A stretch of 64,000 nucleotides of DNA from Phymatolithon calcareum (lineage: Eukaryota; Rhodophyta; Florideophyceae; Hapalidiales), in the NCBI GenBank assembly GCA_977006965.1, contig OZ345381.1:372001-436000 (forward strand), in the 5' to 3' direction. The position numbers and the translations under genes are program-made. The notes under the pieces are model-generated. The model was given only the letters and a program-made list of their open reading frames with translations, was not told the origin of the DNA and did no database searches. Below are positions 20,870-30,396 of the stretch, piece by piece; the first letter of the stretch is position 1; every line of letters starts with the position of its first letter.

Positions 20870-21770
20870 TGGTACTTTTGCTTCCTCATATGCGAGTGCA
20901 TCCTTGTTGAAACAAGTATCCAAAGGTGTAGTGAAGGAGTCTGTTGCTCCTGTTGAAAAGTTCGATGCCCTATTTTCCGCCAAGACCTGCACCGGAAAAG
21001 AGCGTTTTCCATGACCCCAATGACATCAAGTGGACATGGATAGGCGAGGGGAAGCAGAGCGAAGATAATGACAAGATTTACTACGACGCCGCTGAGGTAG
21101 TCCGTATTTCGGATGGGACAACGCGACAGTTTAAGGTGGGCGACGCAGTCTACGTTCCCAATGTACTAGGTGAAGAACGTGGTGAGGGGCCGTGGGTAGC
21201 ACATCTTGTCGAATTCTTCGAGATTTGCGCTGCCGATTTCGATGTGACAATCGGTACCGATCCGTGGAAAAACATGCGGTGCACTCTTCGGTGGATATAT
21301 AACCTCGTGGATCTTGACAAGGAGTCCTTCAGTATAAATCCTGACGTCCCGGCCATCGTTCCTGGAGAGTTGTATTTTACTGACCATGTTGAAGGCACTG
21401 GCTCTAATCGTCTCGAAGTTATTGAGGGACGCGCCTTTCTTTGCGCCACGCCTACCGACATGCGTTACTTCTTGGACAATCCTCCCGAGGACTATTGGAA
21501 ACTTGATGTGATTCGTCTCGTGCGCTGCTTTTACGGTTTGCCGAATGGCGGCACCCCGCCTATCCGCAGACTCGAGAGAGGGGAACTAAAGTTCCTCCTT
21601 GACCACCCTTCAACAGACCGCAATCTGTATGGAACTTCAAATTCTGATCCGCAAGGAGTTACCGGGAACCACAACGATCAAGGACGTGGAGCAAACTGAT
21701 ATTGCAGTGTTATGGATGCCGGTTACGGTAGACGATGTTTCCTGGACTTTGGGGAGCATTGTTACAGTAG
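20870..21770 (+). pseudogene. BAH-domain paralogue 4, frameshifted and truncated
   Basis: An intact BAH reading frame runs from ATG 20965 (or 20944) to the stop at 21699: DPNDIKWTWIGEG, FKVGDAVYV, PWVAHLVEFF, MRCTLRWIY, ELYFTDHVE, VIEGRAFLC. Upstream, a different frame (20826-21014) keeps the ASLLK...KE...PV segment shared with paralogue 2. An extra A in GTTGAAAAGTTCG near 20955-20962 explains the shift. Downstream, after GVTG, a third frame still reads VDDVSWTLGS, matching DDVSVPLPGS of paralogue 2. The gene has therefore lost its linker and C-terminal block through at least two frameshifts. The BAH domain itself may still be expressed. Confidence 0.7.
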
Positions 21771-22127
21771 TTCAATGTCTAGGGATAGAAGTTCATAGTG
21801 GCGTTTGGTGCTGTTGCATTTGTTAGGGCAACACGCACAGGAAACGTAATAGTCAACCAAGAGGCAGAATCCTCACCGATAGGGAATGTAGTTAATCTTG
21901 AAGTTTCACAGCGAACGTATAAAACTTTACTCACCATACTTGGCTATGATGCTCAGGAAATGGGTATGCATTGCACGTTGTGAAGCCGTTCGTACAGCTG
22001 CTTATTATTCATTAATGGCTGCAGTGTTCATCACTCTGTAAACAAGAGTTGAGAAGAACGTGCATCCGCACAACTTCCACTGCAGAATATTGTAGAGGCA
22101 GTTGAAAACTTGGTGTAAGCAAGCAAA

Positions 22128-22500
22128 TTACCGCTGAATTGGAAGCCCTGGACGTCCCTTTCCTCTGAACATGTGGCCAGGGCATGTTTCCATATTACGC
22201 GTGCGTTCACTTCCCAATCGTTGCGGCCCACACTTCTGGGAATTTCCTTTATTTGAATGTACATACAGCAATAGACACTAAGACCTTCAAGCTTTTGGAG
22301 AACTGTCCCGCATCCATGGCATTGTGCGGATGTCCGGTACTCGCTATTCAGCACCGCAAACCTTCGATCGGCTTCTTCCGCGAAACATGTCCTCGACGAC
22401 TTTACAGTTCGTTCCCTTTTCGTCCCTATTCTTTTTTTCCTTCATATTCGGCTCTGAAGTTGCTCCTCTCCGAAAATTATAGATGCTGCCATGTGATTGA
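22128..22500 (-). pseudogene. Fanzor (TnpB-like nuclease) relic, C-terminal zinc-ribbon part
   Basis: The minus strand reads IIFGE near 22485, a stop, then RFAVLNSEYRTSAQCHGCG (EYRTS at 22328-22342), followed by YCC, then NDWEVNA near 22202-22222. In the next frame RNMETC and HMFRGKGRP lead to a stop at 22128. Fanzor and TnpB proteins end with E-Y-x-T-S-x-x-C-x-x-C, a second Cys pair, and a W-N-R-D-V-N-A-x-R-N-[MI] RuvC-III segment followed by a G-x-G-R-P-like tail; the order and spacing match. At least one stop and one frameshift break it, so it is not a working nuclease as it stands. The assignment rests on motifs only. Confidence 0.5.
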
Positions 22501-23723
22501 TCGCCCTTTGTCCCTTACGAAAGCGAGCAAACCTTTTTGTCGTGTGATGGGACTTAGCAGCTCCTCCATCATGGTCCGCAAAGTATCACGTGCAACCTTT
22601 CCATACTCTCGCACTTTTCTCGGGGTACAATAGCCACACCTTAGTGAAAAGCTGAACAACAGCAATCTGGGAAGCGAAAGTGGCACGACATTTCTTTTTG
22701 AATTTTTCCACACGTATTGCCAAGTTTTCGTTAAAGTGCAGTACCTCTTCGTGGGAGAACTGCTCCCAAATGCGCAAGAGCAGACGGATTCATTCAAGCC
22801 GCTTGATGTCATTAACGGGAAAGTTTGTATCTTCAGCTGCCGTTGTCGCCATTTTCCCAAGCCCGAGTACGAGAAAATCAGCGACGAGGTTGCCCAGCGC
22901 GGTTTTGGGAACTTGTTTGGCACCATCTAAAACTTCCTTCGTATGCTTGCTAATGTCTCACTTACCGGCAATCTCACGGTAGCCTCCATGTCTAGCACAT
23001 CGCGATCTGCGGGAGCTCTGCTTGATCGTATGATTTCCAATGTTGCCGCCACGACCTTCGCTTGTAGGCAGTTTGTCAAATCTGCGTTCACAAGTCAAGA
23101 AACTTGCGTCCCGGAATCTTGTTATTCTTCCATTGAGGTGGTCACACAGAAAGTGATTTAGAGGACAAACATCCCCGTGCTTCAAGACTTTCTTCCGGTG
23201 CATTCTTGATTTTATTTAATCCATCCGTGGGACGTAGTTGTTTCTCTTCACAGTTACCTTGGTGTAGAAATCGAATCAAGATATCCACCAAATCCTTGAA
23301 TTCGTGGAGGGATGTGGCACTCTAGCATCGATTGGCAAAGTGATGAGTGCTTCCCGATCGTATTGCACATGTGCTCTGGTCATAAAAAGTTGGACAGCAC
23401 TGAAAAAGAAAGAAGAACTTTGTGAAAGGCAGAAGTGCTCGGACATTTGTAAGTTACGCTCTGCATAGCATGACTAATGTGACGAGGTGGGACTCATCTC
23501 GAACATTGAGCGGATCGCCACTGTCCATCGAAAGAGAAGGCGGAATCAGGGCAGTGGGACTCATCTGCGCAAAGTAGCTTTCCTCCGCCGACGACCGGGT
23601 GACGTTCTGTTCACGTTGATTCACCTCATCGAGCACTTGACGTCTCTTCTCAAAAACCATGGAATCGATATCCCTGAATACGTGTGAGTTTGACCACGCC
23701 TGAGAAACTGGTTTCACAGCCAC
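22500..23723 (-). pseudogene. decayed coding-like sequence, possibly the rest of the Fanzor relic
   Basis: Minus-strand frames separated by stops read like protein: TALGNLVADFLVLGLGKM, then EQFSHEEVLHFNENLAIRV and ATFASQIAVVQLFTKVW (about 22590-22930), and further upstream DIDSMVFEKRRQVLDEVNQ and PPSLSMDSGDPLNVRDESH (23454-23690). The last stretch could be a RuvC-I-like 'DxG' region, but that is a guess. The position directly upstream of the zinc-ribbon relic, in the same orientation, supports one degraded gene of about 1.6 kb. Confidence 0.3.
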
Positions 23724-24044
23724 AGGAAAAGTTGTCGCACTCTTCCGACATCGTCGTCTTCTTCCGCTTTCTAGGCGGTTGTCGAGGACTAGTTCTGAAA
23801 TGTCGAACGATACACTGCCGCTGTTACGACCTGTTGTTAAAGTTTGGATCGGAACCGAATGCCGAACTTACAGCTGTCGTGGAAGACATGGACGCCCTTG
23901 TTCATAAATGTATGGCATATTTCGGAACGCGGTGAGTTGCTTCATCGCGACACAATTAAAACGAGAAACAGATTAGAGACGCAAGTTGATAGACATGATT
24001 CGTTTGATTGAGGGCTATCTTGAAACCTTCTTCCACTACTGTAG

Positions 24045-24989
24045 TTATCCATCAGGACAACTTCAGAATCTCGTGTTAAGCATTTTGTTGCATCCCAGCT
24101 TTTTACGAGGGCTTTGCAGCGCAGAGTGGAAGGCTTGATCTGCGGGGTCGTTGAGCAGCTGGACAACGAGGAGCGTGGGGTTGAAAAGCTTCCAAAAGAG
24201 CCGGGATATGCGGCTGTGGATGACGAAGCGGTTGACGTCGACGCAATTCCGAACCCTCCAACTACCTCAGGCGCGCGCGCTGGAGCCTCGGGATCGCCAC
24301 CAAGTGCGCGGCCCGTGCGGCCATCAACAAAGGCGAGAGAGGGAACTGGTCCTTCGACGGCGGAAGCGTCGATCAGCGAATCGGGCCCTGCAGTATCGCC
24401 CAACCCAAGCCAATGCAAAACATGGACGACGACGCGCCTGAGGGGAGCAAGCGGGTGTGGGGCACAGAGGTTGAAGCGTGCCGTGCCCGCGCAGAGCGTG
24501 AACGTCGGATCCAGGAGGCCTTGCCCGGCAGGAAGAGGCCGACCGCGCAAGGGCAGAGTAGCGGCCACTCGGAGGCGGGATATAGGGGTACGCCGTCTTG
24601 GGGCAGAAGAGGAAGAGCGCCCGCAAGAAGACGAGCGGCGCTGGCGCGAGGGGGTCGACTTGCGGAGATTTGAGTGGGAGCAGGTGCTTAAGAGGCAACC
24701 TGACGTTGACACGCCGTCCCAACATTTGAGGCCGCACAACGTCTGCACCGACTTCCTGTCTTTCGGAATACCAGTGGTGGCAGTAACACAAGCGGGTGGT
24801 TTCTGTGGACGAATGTATGGGCCAGTCGTTGCGGAAGTTTGCTGCAAAGAAAAGTATCACGCAAGAATCATGGAAGACTGCTTGTTGGGTTTTCTAATCA
24901 CTGTACACCAAAGACTTGCAAGAGCGAAGTACTCAACAAGGATTCTCATAGCATCTCTGTTGGATGCTCTGTCAACAAGAAATGCCTAA
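24045..24989 (+). pseudogene. GC-rich open frame, possible transposon-derived ORF
   Basis: An open frame without an ATG runs from 24045 to 24989 and reads ALQRRVEGLICGVVEQLDN, a Pro/Ser-rich tract, then GAEEEERPQEDERRWREGV and LRRFEWEQVLKRQ. A second plus-strand frame (24413-24673) reads MDDDAPEGSKRVWGTEVEAC. Charged helices of the type ERRWRE..LRR.E.E are common in SANT/Myb-like transposon accessory proteins, but I cannot name a family. A minus-strand frame of similar length (23942-24847) is probably its shadow. Confidence 0.25.
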
Positions 24990-25670
24990 GGAAGTGTAGG
25001 AACACTTGTGTTTCAAGTTGGGGAGCAACAGAACAGGGGTTTCTATTGCCAGGGCGCTTCTGAATTTAAGAGCCGAGTATACGCGCGAAAAGCTATAGTA
25101 AATGTCCATCATGCCCCTTACATAGATCAACCAGGACGTTTTACTGTTGGTTCTATTAAGGACAGTGCTGTTGTAGCTATCCTCGACCCAGGAAGGACCA
25201 GTTTTGATGCGGACGAGCTCATCCTCGAGCCAATTATCTCGTTCGGACGACACAAAGCCGCTTTTCTCAGTTGCTGACCATGCATGCCCATGAGTTCGCG
25301 TCGGTCTGCACGACATAGAATTTTCAACTGGACTCACCAAAGAGCTAAAGTATGACCTTGGATGGTGCTCCTCCCGCGGACCGTGTTGAGGAAGACGACT
25401 GTAGCGATCGCGCGCGGCTCTAGTATGTTTATCAGCTCAGACCAGAGCAAGCTGGTCTGATCCGTCGAATTCTTAACGTGTGGAGGACTTTTGCCACCAG
25501 GTGCCAAATAGACCTTTCCCGATTAATTACGCGATGCGCTCCCAGCAAGGATAGTCTGCTCTGGATAGCGTGTCAGCACTACTGTTATGATGCATCACCT
25601 CTTGTGACGCATTGTACCACGAAGGTGCATTGCCCAGGATGTGCTTGCCATCGAATCCACATCGCCACAA

Positions 25671-27068
25671 ATGTCGACACTCTCGGAACACAAGAAAATC
25701 CCTGCAAATGGATATCCGGAGCGCCCAAGCGCAGCGTTCCAAGCACTCCATGCCAAAATCAAGGCGAAAACGGCAACAACAGGGGTTATAGGACTCGGCT
25801 ACGTTGGTCTTCCTCTCGCGCACACTCTGCACAAATCTGGATTTCGCGTAGTTGGTTACGACACGGATATCACTAAAATCCATTCACTTGAGCGCGGCGA
25901 TTCGTACATTCGGCACATTCCACGCTCGCATACGGCATCTCTCGCAGCTTCCTCGCGCTTCAATGTGACCGCGGTGTTCAATGCAATATCCGCATGTGAT
26001 GTGATTTTCATTTGCCTACCAACTCCTGTCGGACCTCATGACGAGCCTGACATGTCATATGTATTGTCAACAACATGCGCACTGGCCCCAATTTTGAAAT
26101 CGGGTGCCCTACTCGTACTAGAGTCGACCACATACCCCGGCGCGACGGACACGGAGCTAGCGGAAATTTTGAATCGGAACGGTCAAGCTCAACTGGGCAA
26201 AGACTACTTTCTCGCATACTCTCCCGAGAGAGAGGACCCTGGGAACATTATTTTCCACACCGTTGCCGTTCCAAAATTGGTCGGTGGCGTTTGTGCAGAG
26301 TCTGGTGCTCTCGCGGAGGCGGTGTATGCTGCAGCTGGCTTTTCCTCACCGGTGCGAGTATCGTCTGCGCGTGTCGCGGAGTGTGCGAAACTACTTGAGA
26401 ACACGTACAGGGCGGTGAATATCGCGCTAGTGAATGAACTCAAGGGAGTATTTGCAGCAATGGATGTGGATGTATTTGAGGTTCTCGATGCAGCCGCCAC
26501 GAAGCCATTTGGATTCTCTCGCTTCGACCCTGGTCCCGGTATTGGGGGTCATTGTATCCCCGTGGACCCTTTCTACCTCGCGTGGAAGGCGCGTGAATGC
26601 GGTAAGCAGAGTGCGTTCATTGAGCTTGCGGGTCGAGTGAACGCCGCCATGCCCGGAAGAGTTGTGCAGCAAGTGCAACGCGCGCTTAACGAGGAAAGAA
26701 AGGCCGTAAAGGGAGCGCGAGTGCTGTTGCTGGGGATCGCGTATAAAGCAGAGGTAGACGATATTCGTGAAGCACCAGCATTGGCGATTTGGGAGGAGCT
26801 GAGGGCTATGGGGGGTGCGGTTAAGTTCCATGATCCGTATGTTCGCACCGTGTGCAAAACCCGTAAGCATGCCCAACTTGCTGGTGAGGTGAGCGTGGAT
26901 TGTCCTAAGAATGGTGAGGAATGTTCCGGCTTGTTTGATGTGGTTGTCGTCATTACCAACCACAAAGTTTTCAATGGATACTCGTTCCTTGACGATTTTG
27001 ACGGGCCTGTCGTGGACACGAGGAACTGTGTGCCGAAAAGGCTTCGCGTTCGCATCGTTCAAGCTTGA
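25671..27068 (+). CDS. UDP-N-acetylglucosamine 6-dehydrogenase-like (WbpA type)
   Basis: A 465-residue nucleotide-sugar dehydrogenase. It oxidises C6 of a UDP-sugar to a carboxylate in two NAD+-dependent steps. The ATG at 25671 is the first in frame (upstream is GTG only). The N-terminal Rossmann fold starts VIGLGYVGLPLA (39-50). The motif SYIRHIP (78-84), ESTTYPG (151-157), YSPERED and KLLENTYRAVNIALVNE follow, and GGHCIPVDP carries catalytic Cys295. SYI.HIP and PGPGIGGHCIPVDPFYLAWKARE match bacterial WbpA/TviB-type UDP-GlcNAc(A) dehydrogenases better than eukaryotic UDP-glucose dehydrogenase. The likely product is a uronic acid for wall or capsule polysaccharide. Bacterial ancestry is inferred. 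No targeting peptide is evident. Confidence 0.88.
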   Translation: MSTLSEHKKIPANGYPERPSAAFQALHAKIKAKTATTGVIGLGYVGLPLAHTLHKSGFRVVGYDTDITKIHSLERGDSYIRHIPRSHTASLAASSRFNVTAVFNAISACDVIFICLPTPVGPHDEPDMSYVLSTTCALAPILKSGALLVLESTTYPGATDTELAEILNRNGQAQLGKDYFLAYSPEREDPGNIIFHTVAVPKLVGGVCAESGALAEAVYAAAGFSSPVRVSSARVAECAKLLENTYRAVNIALVNELKGVFAAMDVDVFEVLDAAATKPFGFSRFDPGPGIGGHCIPVDPFYLAWKARECGKQSAFIELAGRVNAAMPGRVVQQVQRALNEERKAVKGARVLLLGIAYKAEVDDIREAPALAIWEELRAMGGAVKFHDPYVRTVCKTRKHAQLAGEVSVDCPKNGEECSGLFDVVVVITNHKVFNGYSFLDDFDGPVVDTRNCVPKRLRVRIVQA

Positions 27069-27313
27069 GGACCAGGACAAAAGTTGTCATTTTTTGTGAA
27101 AACGAGGTGCTCGAAGTGCAGATTCGTTTTCCTAGTGGATTCAAATGATTCTGGGGAAACTAAGTTGTTCAAGAATGCAATGTTGTGCAGTATGAAGCAG
27201 AGCCGTGGTGGGAATAAAAATGTTCAAAACGCCCGTGCGATTACTGCGGAATTGCAGGCTGACTTTACTGCGATACACGGGTTACAAAGCCCTCATAACT
27301 GCTTTGCCGACAT

Positions 27314-27672
27314 TTATTCGGGACCTGGGAAGGTACCCTCTTCCTTCTGAGAGTCCCACCTCTGAACCTGCGTTGAGTATCACGCATTGACAAAAACGCA
27401 TGTCACAAGAGATTAGTAAAAATTCCGTGCAGAAAACACGACAGATCGACAACGGCCAGAGGTGCTTTCGAGTTTATGAAACCTACCCACTCACTGGGGC
27501 ACAAGGATCTGTACCAACGCTGAAACTTCTCACACTCCGGGTCATCCTCGCCTTTTGCCTTGACGCACGCATGAAACTCGAGGTAGCGCGCCCAGCAATG
27601 CTTTGTCTGATTTTGCGTCGGGAAGCGCTTGTCGCGCGGCGCTGTGGTCACAACAATCTCAGCCTCTGACAT
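27314..27672 (-). CDS. COX6B: cytochrome c oxidase subunit 6B (COX6B), two exons
   Basis: Exon 1 is 27672-27487 and exon 2 is 27367-27314. The 119-nt intron has donor TGG|GTAGGT and acceptor AACGCAG|GTTCAG. The spliced protein is 79 residues, close to the usual 80-86. Twin CX9C-CX10C motifs are present ([11 protein letters not shown] and [12 protein letters not shown]), which form two disulfides in the mitochondrial intermembrane space. Exon 2 supplies the family end [17 protein letters not shown]. Without splicing the frame would end in a non-family tail at 27403. COX6B sits on complex IV and links its monomers. Confidence 0.93.
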
Positions 27673-28839
27673 CGTGGACGTAAACTGGAGATCGACCGGA
27701 GTCCAGTCGCTGCCCAAAAATGTGTTCGATGTCGGAAGTGGGATGGGAGGATATTTTCTGTAGTGGACACGGTATCATTCAAGTGCATCATACGTACACG
27801 TGTGATACGTCTCAAAATTATTGAAAGCTTTCTTGAAATATTTCAAGGGAATTCCGAGGATTCGAGGAATGTCGACAAGTAGTGTAATTTCACACATCTG
27901 TTTCGAAATAAGATCCGTCAAAAGGACGCGCGTCACACTCAAAGTCCTAAGACAGTGCGGTTAGTTGCCGAAAAACCTCTGTATGGACAGAGTTACTGAA
28001 CTTCAGGAGGGCTACATATAGTGGAAGGCTAATGGGGCAGTGTTGTTGACACAGGTCGTTCTGTGCTAGCCTACAACTGTTCAGTAGCCGTTCAGTAGAA
28101 ATAGCTCCCTCGATTATTGTACAAAAACCCGCATGTCAGCAGAGGGGATCGATCTGCAGTACCTGGTCTCCATAGTGGGGACGCTCAAGCTCAATTGTGA
28201 TTGGAACGACAAGACGGCTAACAAAGCATGGCGAATCATCCAATGGTACAAGTAAGCGTAGCCTGGAACTATTAAGATGGGAAATTTTGATGCAAACCCA
28301 GGCTAGATTTTTGGACTGCCACTAAGAGCACACACCCTGGTTCGTATAATCTAGTGTGGACGCGCAATGAGAATCCGCGAACTCATCGTGCTGAGAGATC
28401 TCTCGGATCCTGCATACTCCACACTTTCTTAGTCGGTTTAGGAGAAAAGGAGCGCCACTCCTGCGAGTTTACAACATCAACGCAGTCTCGATTATTGGCA
28501 TGATATGCCGTGGACGTACCATGTGAAATTTTCCTGGTATCTATTGTGTCAGCCCTCAAATGTTCTTTTCATTCCATTTCCGGTTGTGTGCAGTCTCCGT
28601 TTGAACAATTCAAAAATAATCCCTGTTGCTGAGTTCTTTCAGAGCATCATCCCCGACTTTCGCACCTTGTTCTATTTCTCTGTACGAGATTACCAACAAT
28701 CCTAAAAAGTTTAAAAACCTCACTCCCTCATTCACGGCAGTATACGCGTTTTTGCCTCCCAGTAGAGAACCCTTCCTATTTTGACCCTCATTCAAATCGA
28801 GGTTGCGCTGAGTCGCGCTCCGCAATGACGCACACCAGC
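27673..28839. other. intergenic region
   Basis: About 1.2 kb without a recognised gene. The end near COX6B has GGTATCATT and CATCATACGTACACGTGTGATACG (27771-27808), which resemble the TATCATA-type elements elsewhere. The rest shows nothing I can support. Confidence 0.45.
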
Positions 28840-30396
28840 TCATTCATGCGCGGAGAATACCGACATTTCCTCCTCGGTTTCGTCGTGAGCCTCCATTCGA
28901 CCAGCCGCACTGTAACATAAGTGGATAATTCCATCAAGGTCGCTGAAATTCGACTTGTTTCGCTCAGCATGCTTGACGTATTCTCTTCTCTCAGCATGTG
29001 CTGCATCCTCTGATTGCCCTTCGAGAAGCGATGGAGAGCACACTTTTGGCGACAGGGACTGGGAAGAAGTGGTGTTACTAATTGACTGGTTGGAGCGTTT
29101 GCGAGGTTGTCTCGCGCCCTTTTTCCGAATCCGGCAATCTCGAATGTTGTTATTGATCTTGTTGTACGTATGGCATTGCGCACGCTCCGGGCAGTCGTTG
29201 CGGCAGTGGAAACATAACCACTCGCCCTTTGCGTCCAGCCCATTGTCCAAGGATAGACCCTCTTTCTCAATGCATTGCTTGCAGAACACTTTGCGACACA
29301 AACCCTCGCGAAGACACATACACACACGCGTCTCGTGTACCTGCTTCTTATGCGTGCAAATGTGGCAATGGTTTGACGGTTTCGGGTTCTTAAATTGTGC
29401 CGGTTTCCGCTTCTTTTTTAACTTTTTCGCCGGCTTTCTCAAGCCCTTCGATGAGTATTTCGCGTCGCCACTGCTCAAACCACGGTTTTTTCTTTCGGGT
29501 TCGGCGTTGTCAGTATCCTCCACACTCTGGTCGCCTAGATCAGACAATGGTGCCTGAAGGTTGTCGGCCGCGGCATGCTGCTGGACAATGTTTTCTCGGA
29601 AGCCCAGCGTCGCCTGAGCTTGTGCGGTGGATTTCTGCTCTGCATACAGAACAGGTAACACCTTCTCGTTATGCGATGAAATACGTGCAGGCCGACCGGA
29701 GGTATCACACGACAAGTGGGGGTCGGCAAACTCGAGCGGAACGTTTAGCGAAGATGTGCCTCCAGCTAGCAAGGAGAGGGAAAACGAGTGTGGGGGAGGA
29801 TACCAAGAATGCTGGCTGACGTGGCTAGGTACATGAGCACGCTTGGCGGAAGTATTCCGTAGATCCGGAGTTGGTTGGGATTCTGGGGAGTCAATAGGAT
29901 AAATATTTTGCCTAGCACGGTTGGAAGAATTACGTCTCAGATCCGGAGCTAGGCTGGAAACGGTTTGCCTTTGAGGAATTTGATGCTCAACAGGGCATCT
30001 TTGGGAAACTGTGCTATTTCCCACGAAAGAGGTAAACATATCTGCGGACAAAGCCCGGACCGCCGACCTTGGTTCTTTCCAAATCGGATGGGGCTTCTGC
30101 GGGGACTGATGGTCGAACGTAGCGCTAGCCGTAGGGGCTGCTAAGTGGAGAGGAATCGTCGACGCGACAGGGCCAGGCGAGTCGGCAGGGGCGGAGGGAG
30201 CAGGGGTTGATGGACGTGCTGTTTCATGATGTGCAGCTGTGACAGAAACTATGTCAGGCCGGAAGAAGCGGTTAAATGCGACAATGTCGGTGTCTCCGTC
30301 GCCCCAGTGGGTACCGGATGCATAGCAATCGTTCAGAAAGTCGTCAGAATCGAGCAAACGCTCTGTGGCAACAGCAAGGGAAGGAATAATGTCCAT
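28840..30396 (-). CDS. zf-4CXXC_R1 (CDCA7-like) zinc-finger protein
   Basis: A 518-residue nuclear-type protein with ATG at 30396. Residues 1-330 are low-complexity and disordered, with an internal duplication (PDLRRNSSNRAR / PDLRNTSAKRAH, about 151-187) and a basic KKLKKKRK stretch (324-331). A cysteine cluster at 344-409 reads CHICTHKKQ, CMCLREGLCRK, FCKQCIEKEG, WLCFHCRNDCP and QCHTY. This fits the R1/CDCA7 4-CXXC zinc finger, a DNA-binding module of CDCA7 proteins that recruit the HELLS/DDM1 remodeller. The last CxxC elements are altered compared with classical CDCA7, so it is a divergent member. A heterochromatin or transcription role is inferred. Confidence 0.6.
   Translation of the reverse strand: MDIIPSLAVATERLLDSDDFLNDCYASGTHWGDGDTDIVAFNRFFRPDIVSVTAAHHETARPSTPAPSAPADSPGPVASTIPLHLAAPTASATFDHQSPQKPHPIWKEPRSAVRALSADMFTSFVGNSTVSQRCPVEHQIPQRQTVSSLAPDLRRNSSNRARQNIYPIDSPESQPTPDLRNTSAKRAHVPSHVSQHSWYPPPHSFSLSLLAGGTSSLNVPLEFADPHLSCDTSGRPARISSHNEKVLPVLYAEQKSTAQAQATLGFRENIVQQHAAADNLQAPLSDLGDQSVEDTDNAEPERKNRGLSSGDAKYSSKGLRKPAKKLKKKRKPAQFKNPKPSNHCHICTHKKQVHETRVCMCLREGLCRKVFCKQCIEKEGLSLDNGLDAKGEWLCFHCRNDCPERAQCHTYNKINNNIRDCRIRKKGARQPRKRSNQSISNTTSSQSLSPKVCSPSLLEGQSEDAAHAERREYVKHAERNKSNFSDLDGIIHLCYSAAGRMEAHDETEEEMSVFSAHE

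Larger units (their letters stand above)
21771..25670. other. 3.9-kb gene-poor region with decayed coding remnants
   Basis: No intact recognised gene. The parts I can name are the Fanzor-like relic (22128-22500), broken minus-strand coding-like sequence from about 22500 to 23720, and a GC-rich open frame at 24045-24989. Both are listed separately. Confidence 0.5.

Noticed and set aside
23942-24847. 301-codon minus-strand frame
   Set aside because: Overlaps the plus-strand frame at 24045-24989; the Ser/Thr/Arg-rich content looks like a shadow of GC-rich DNA.
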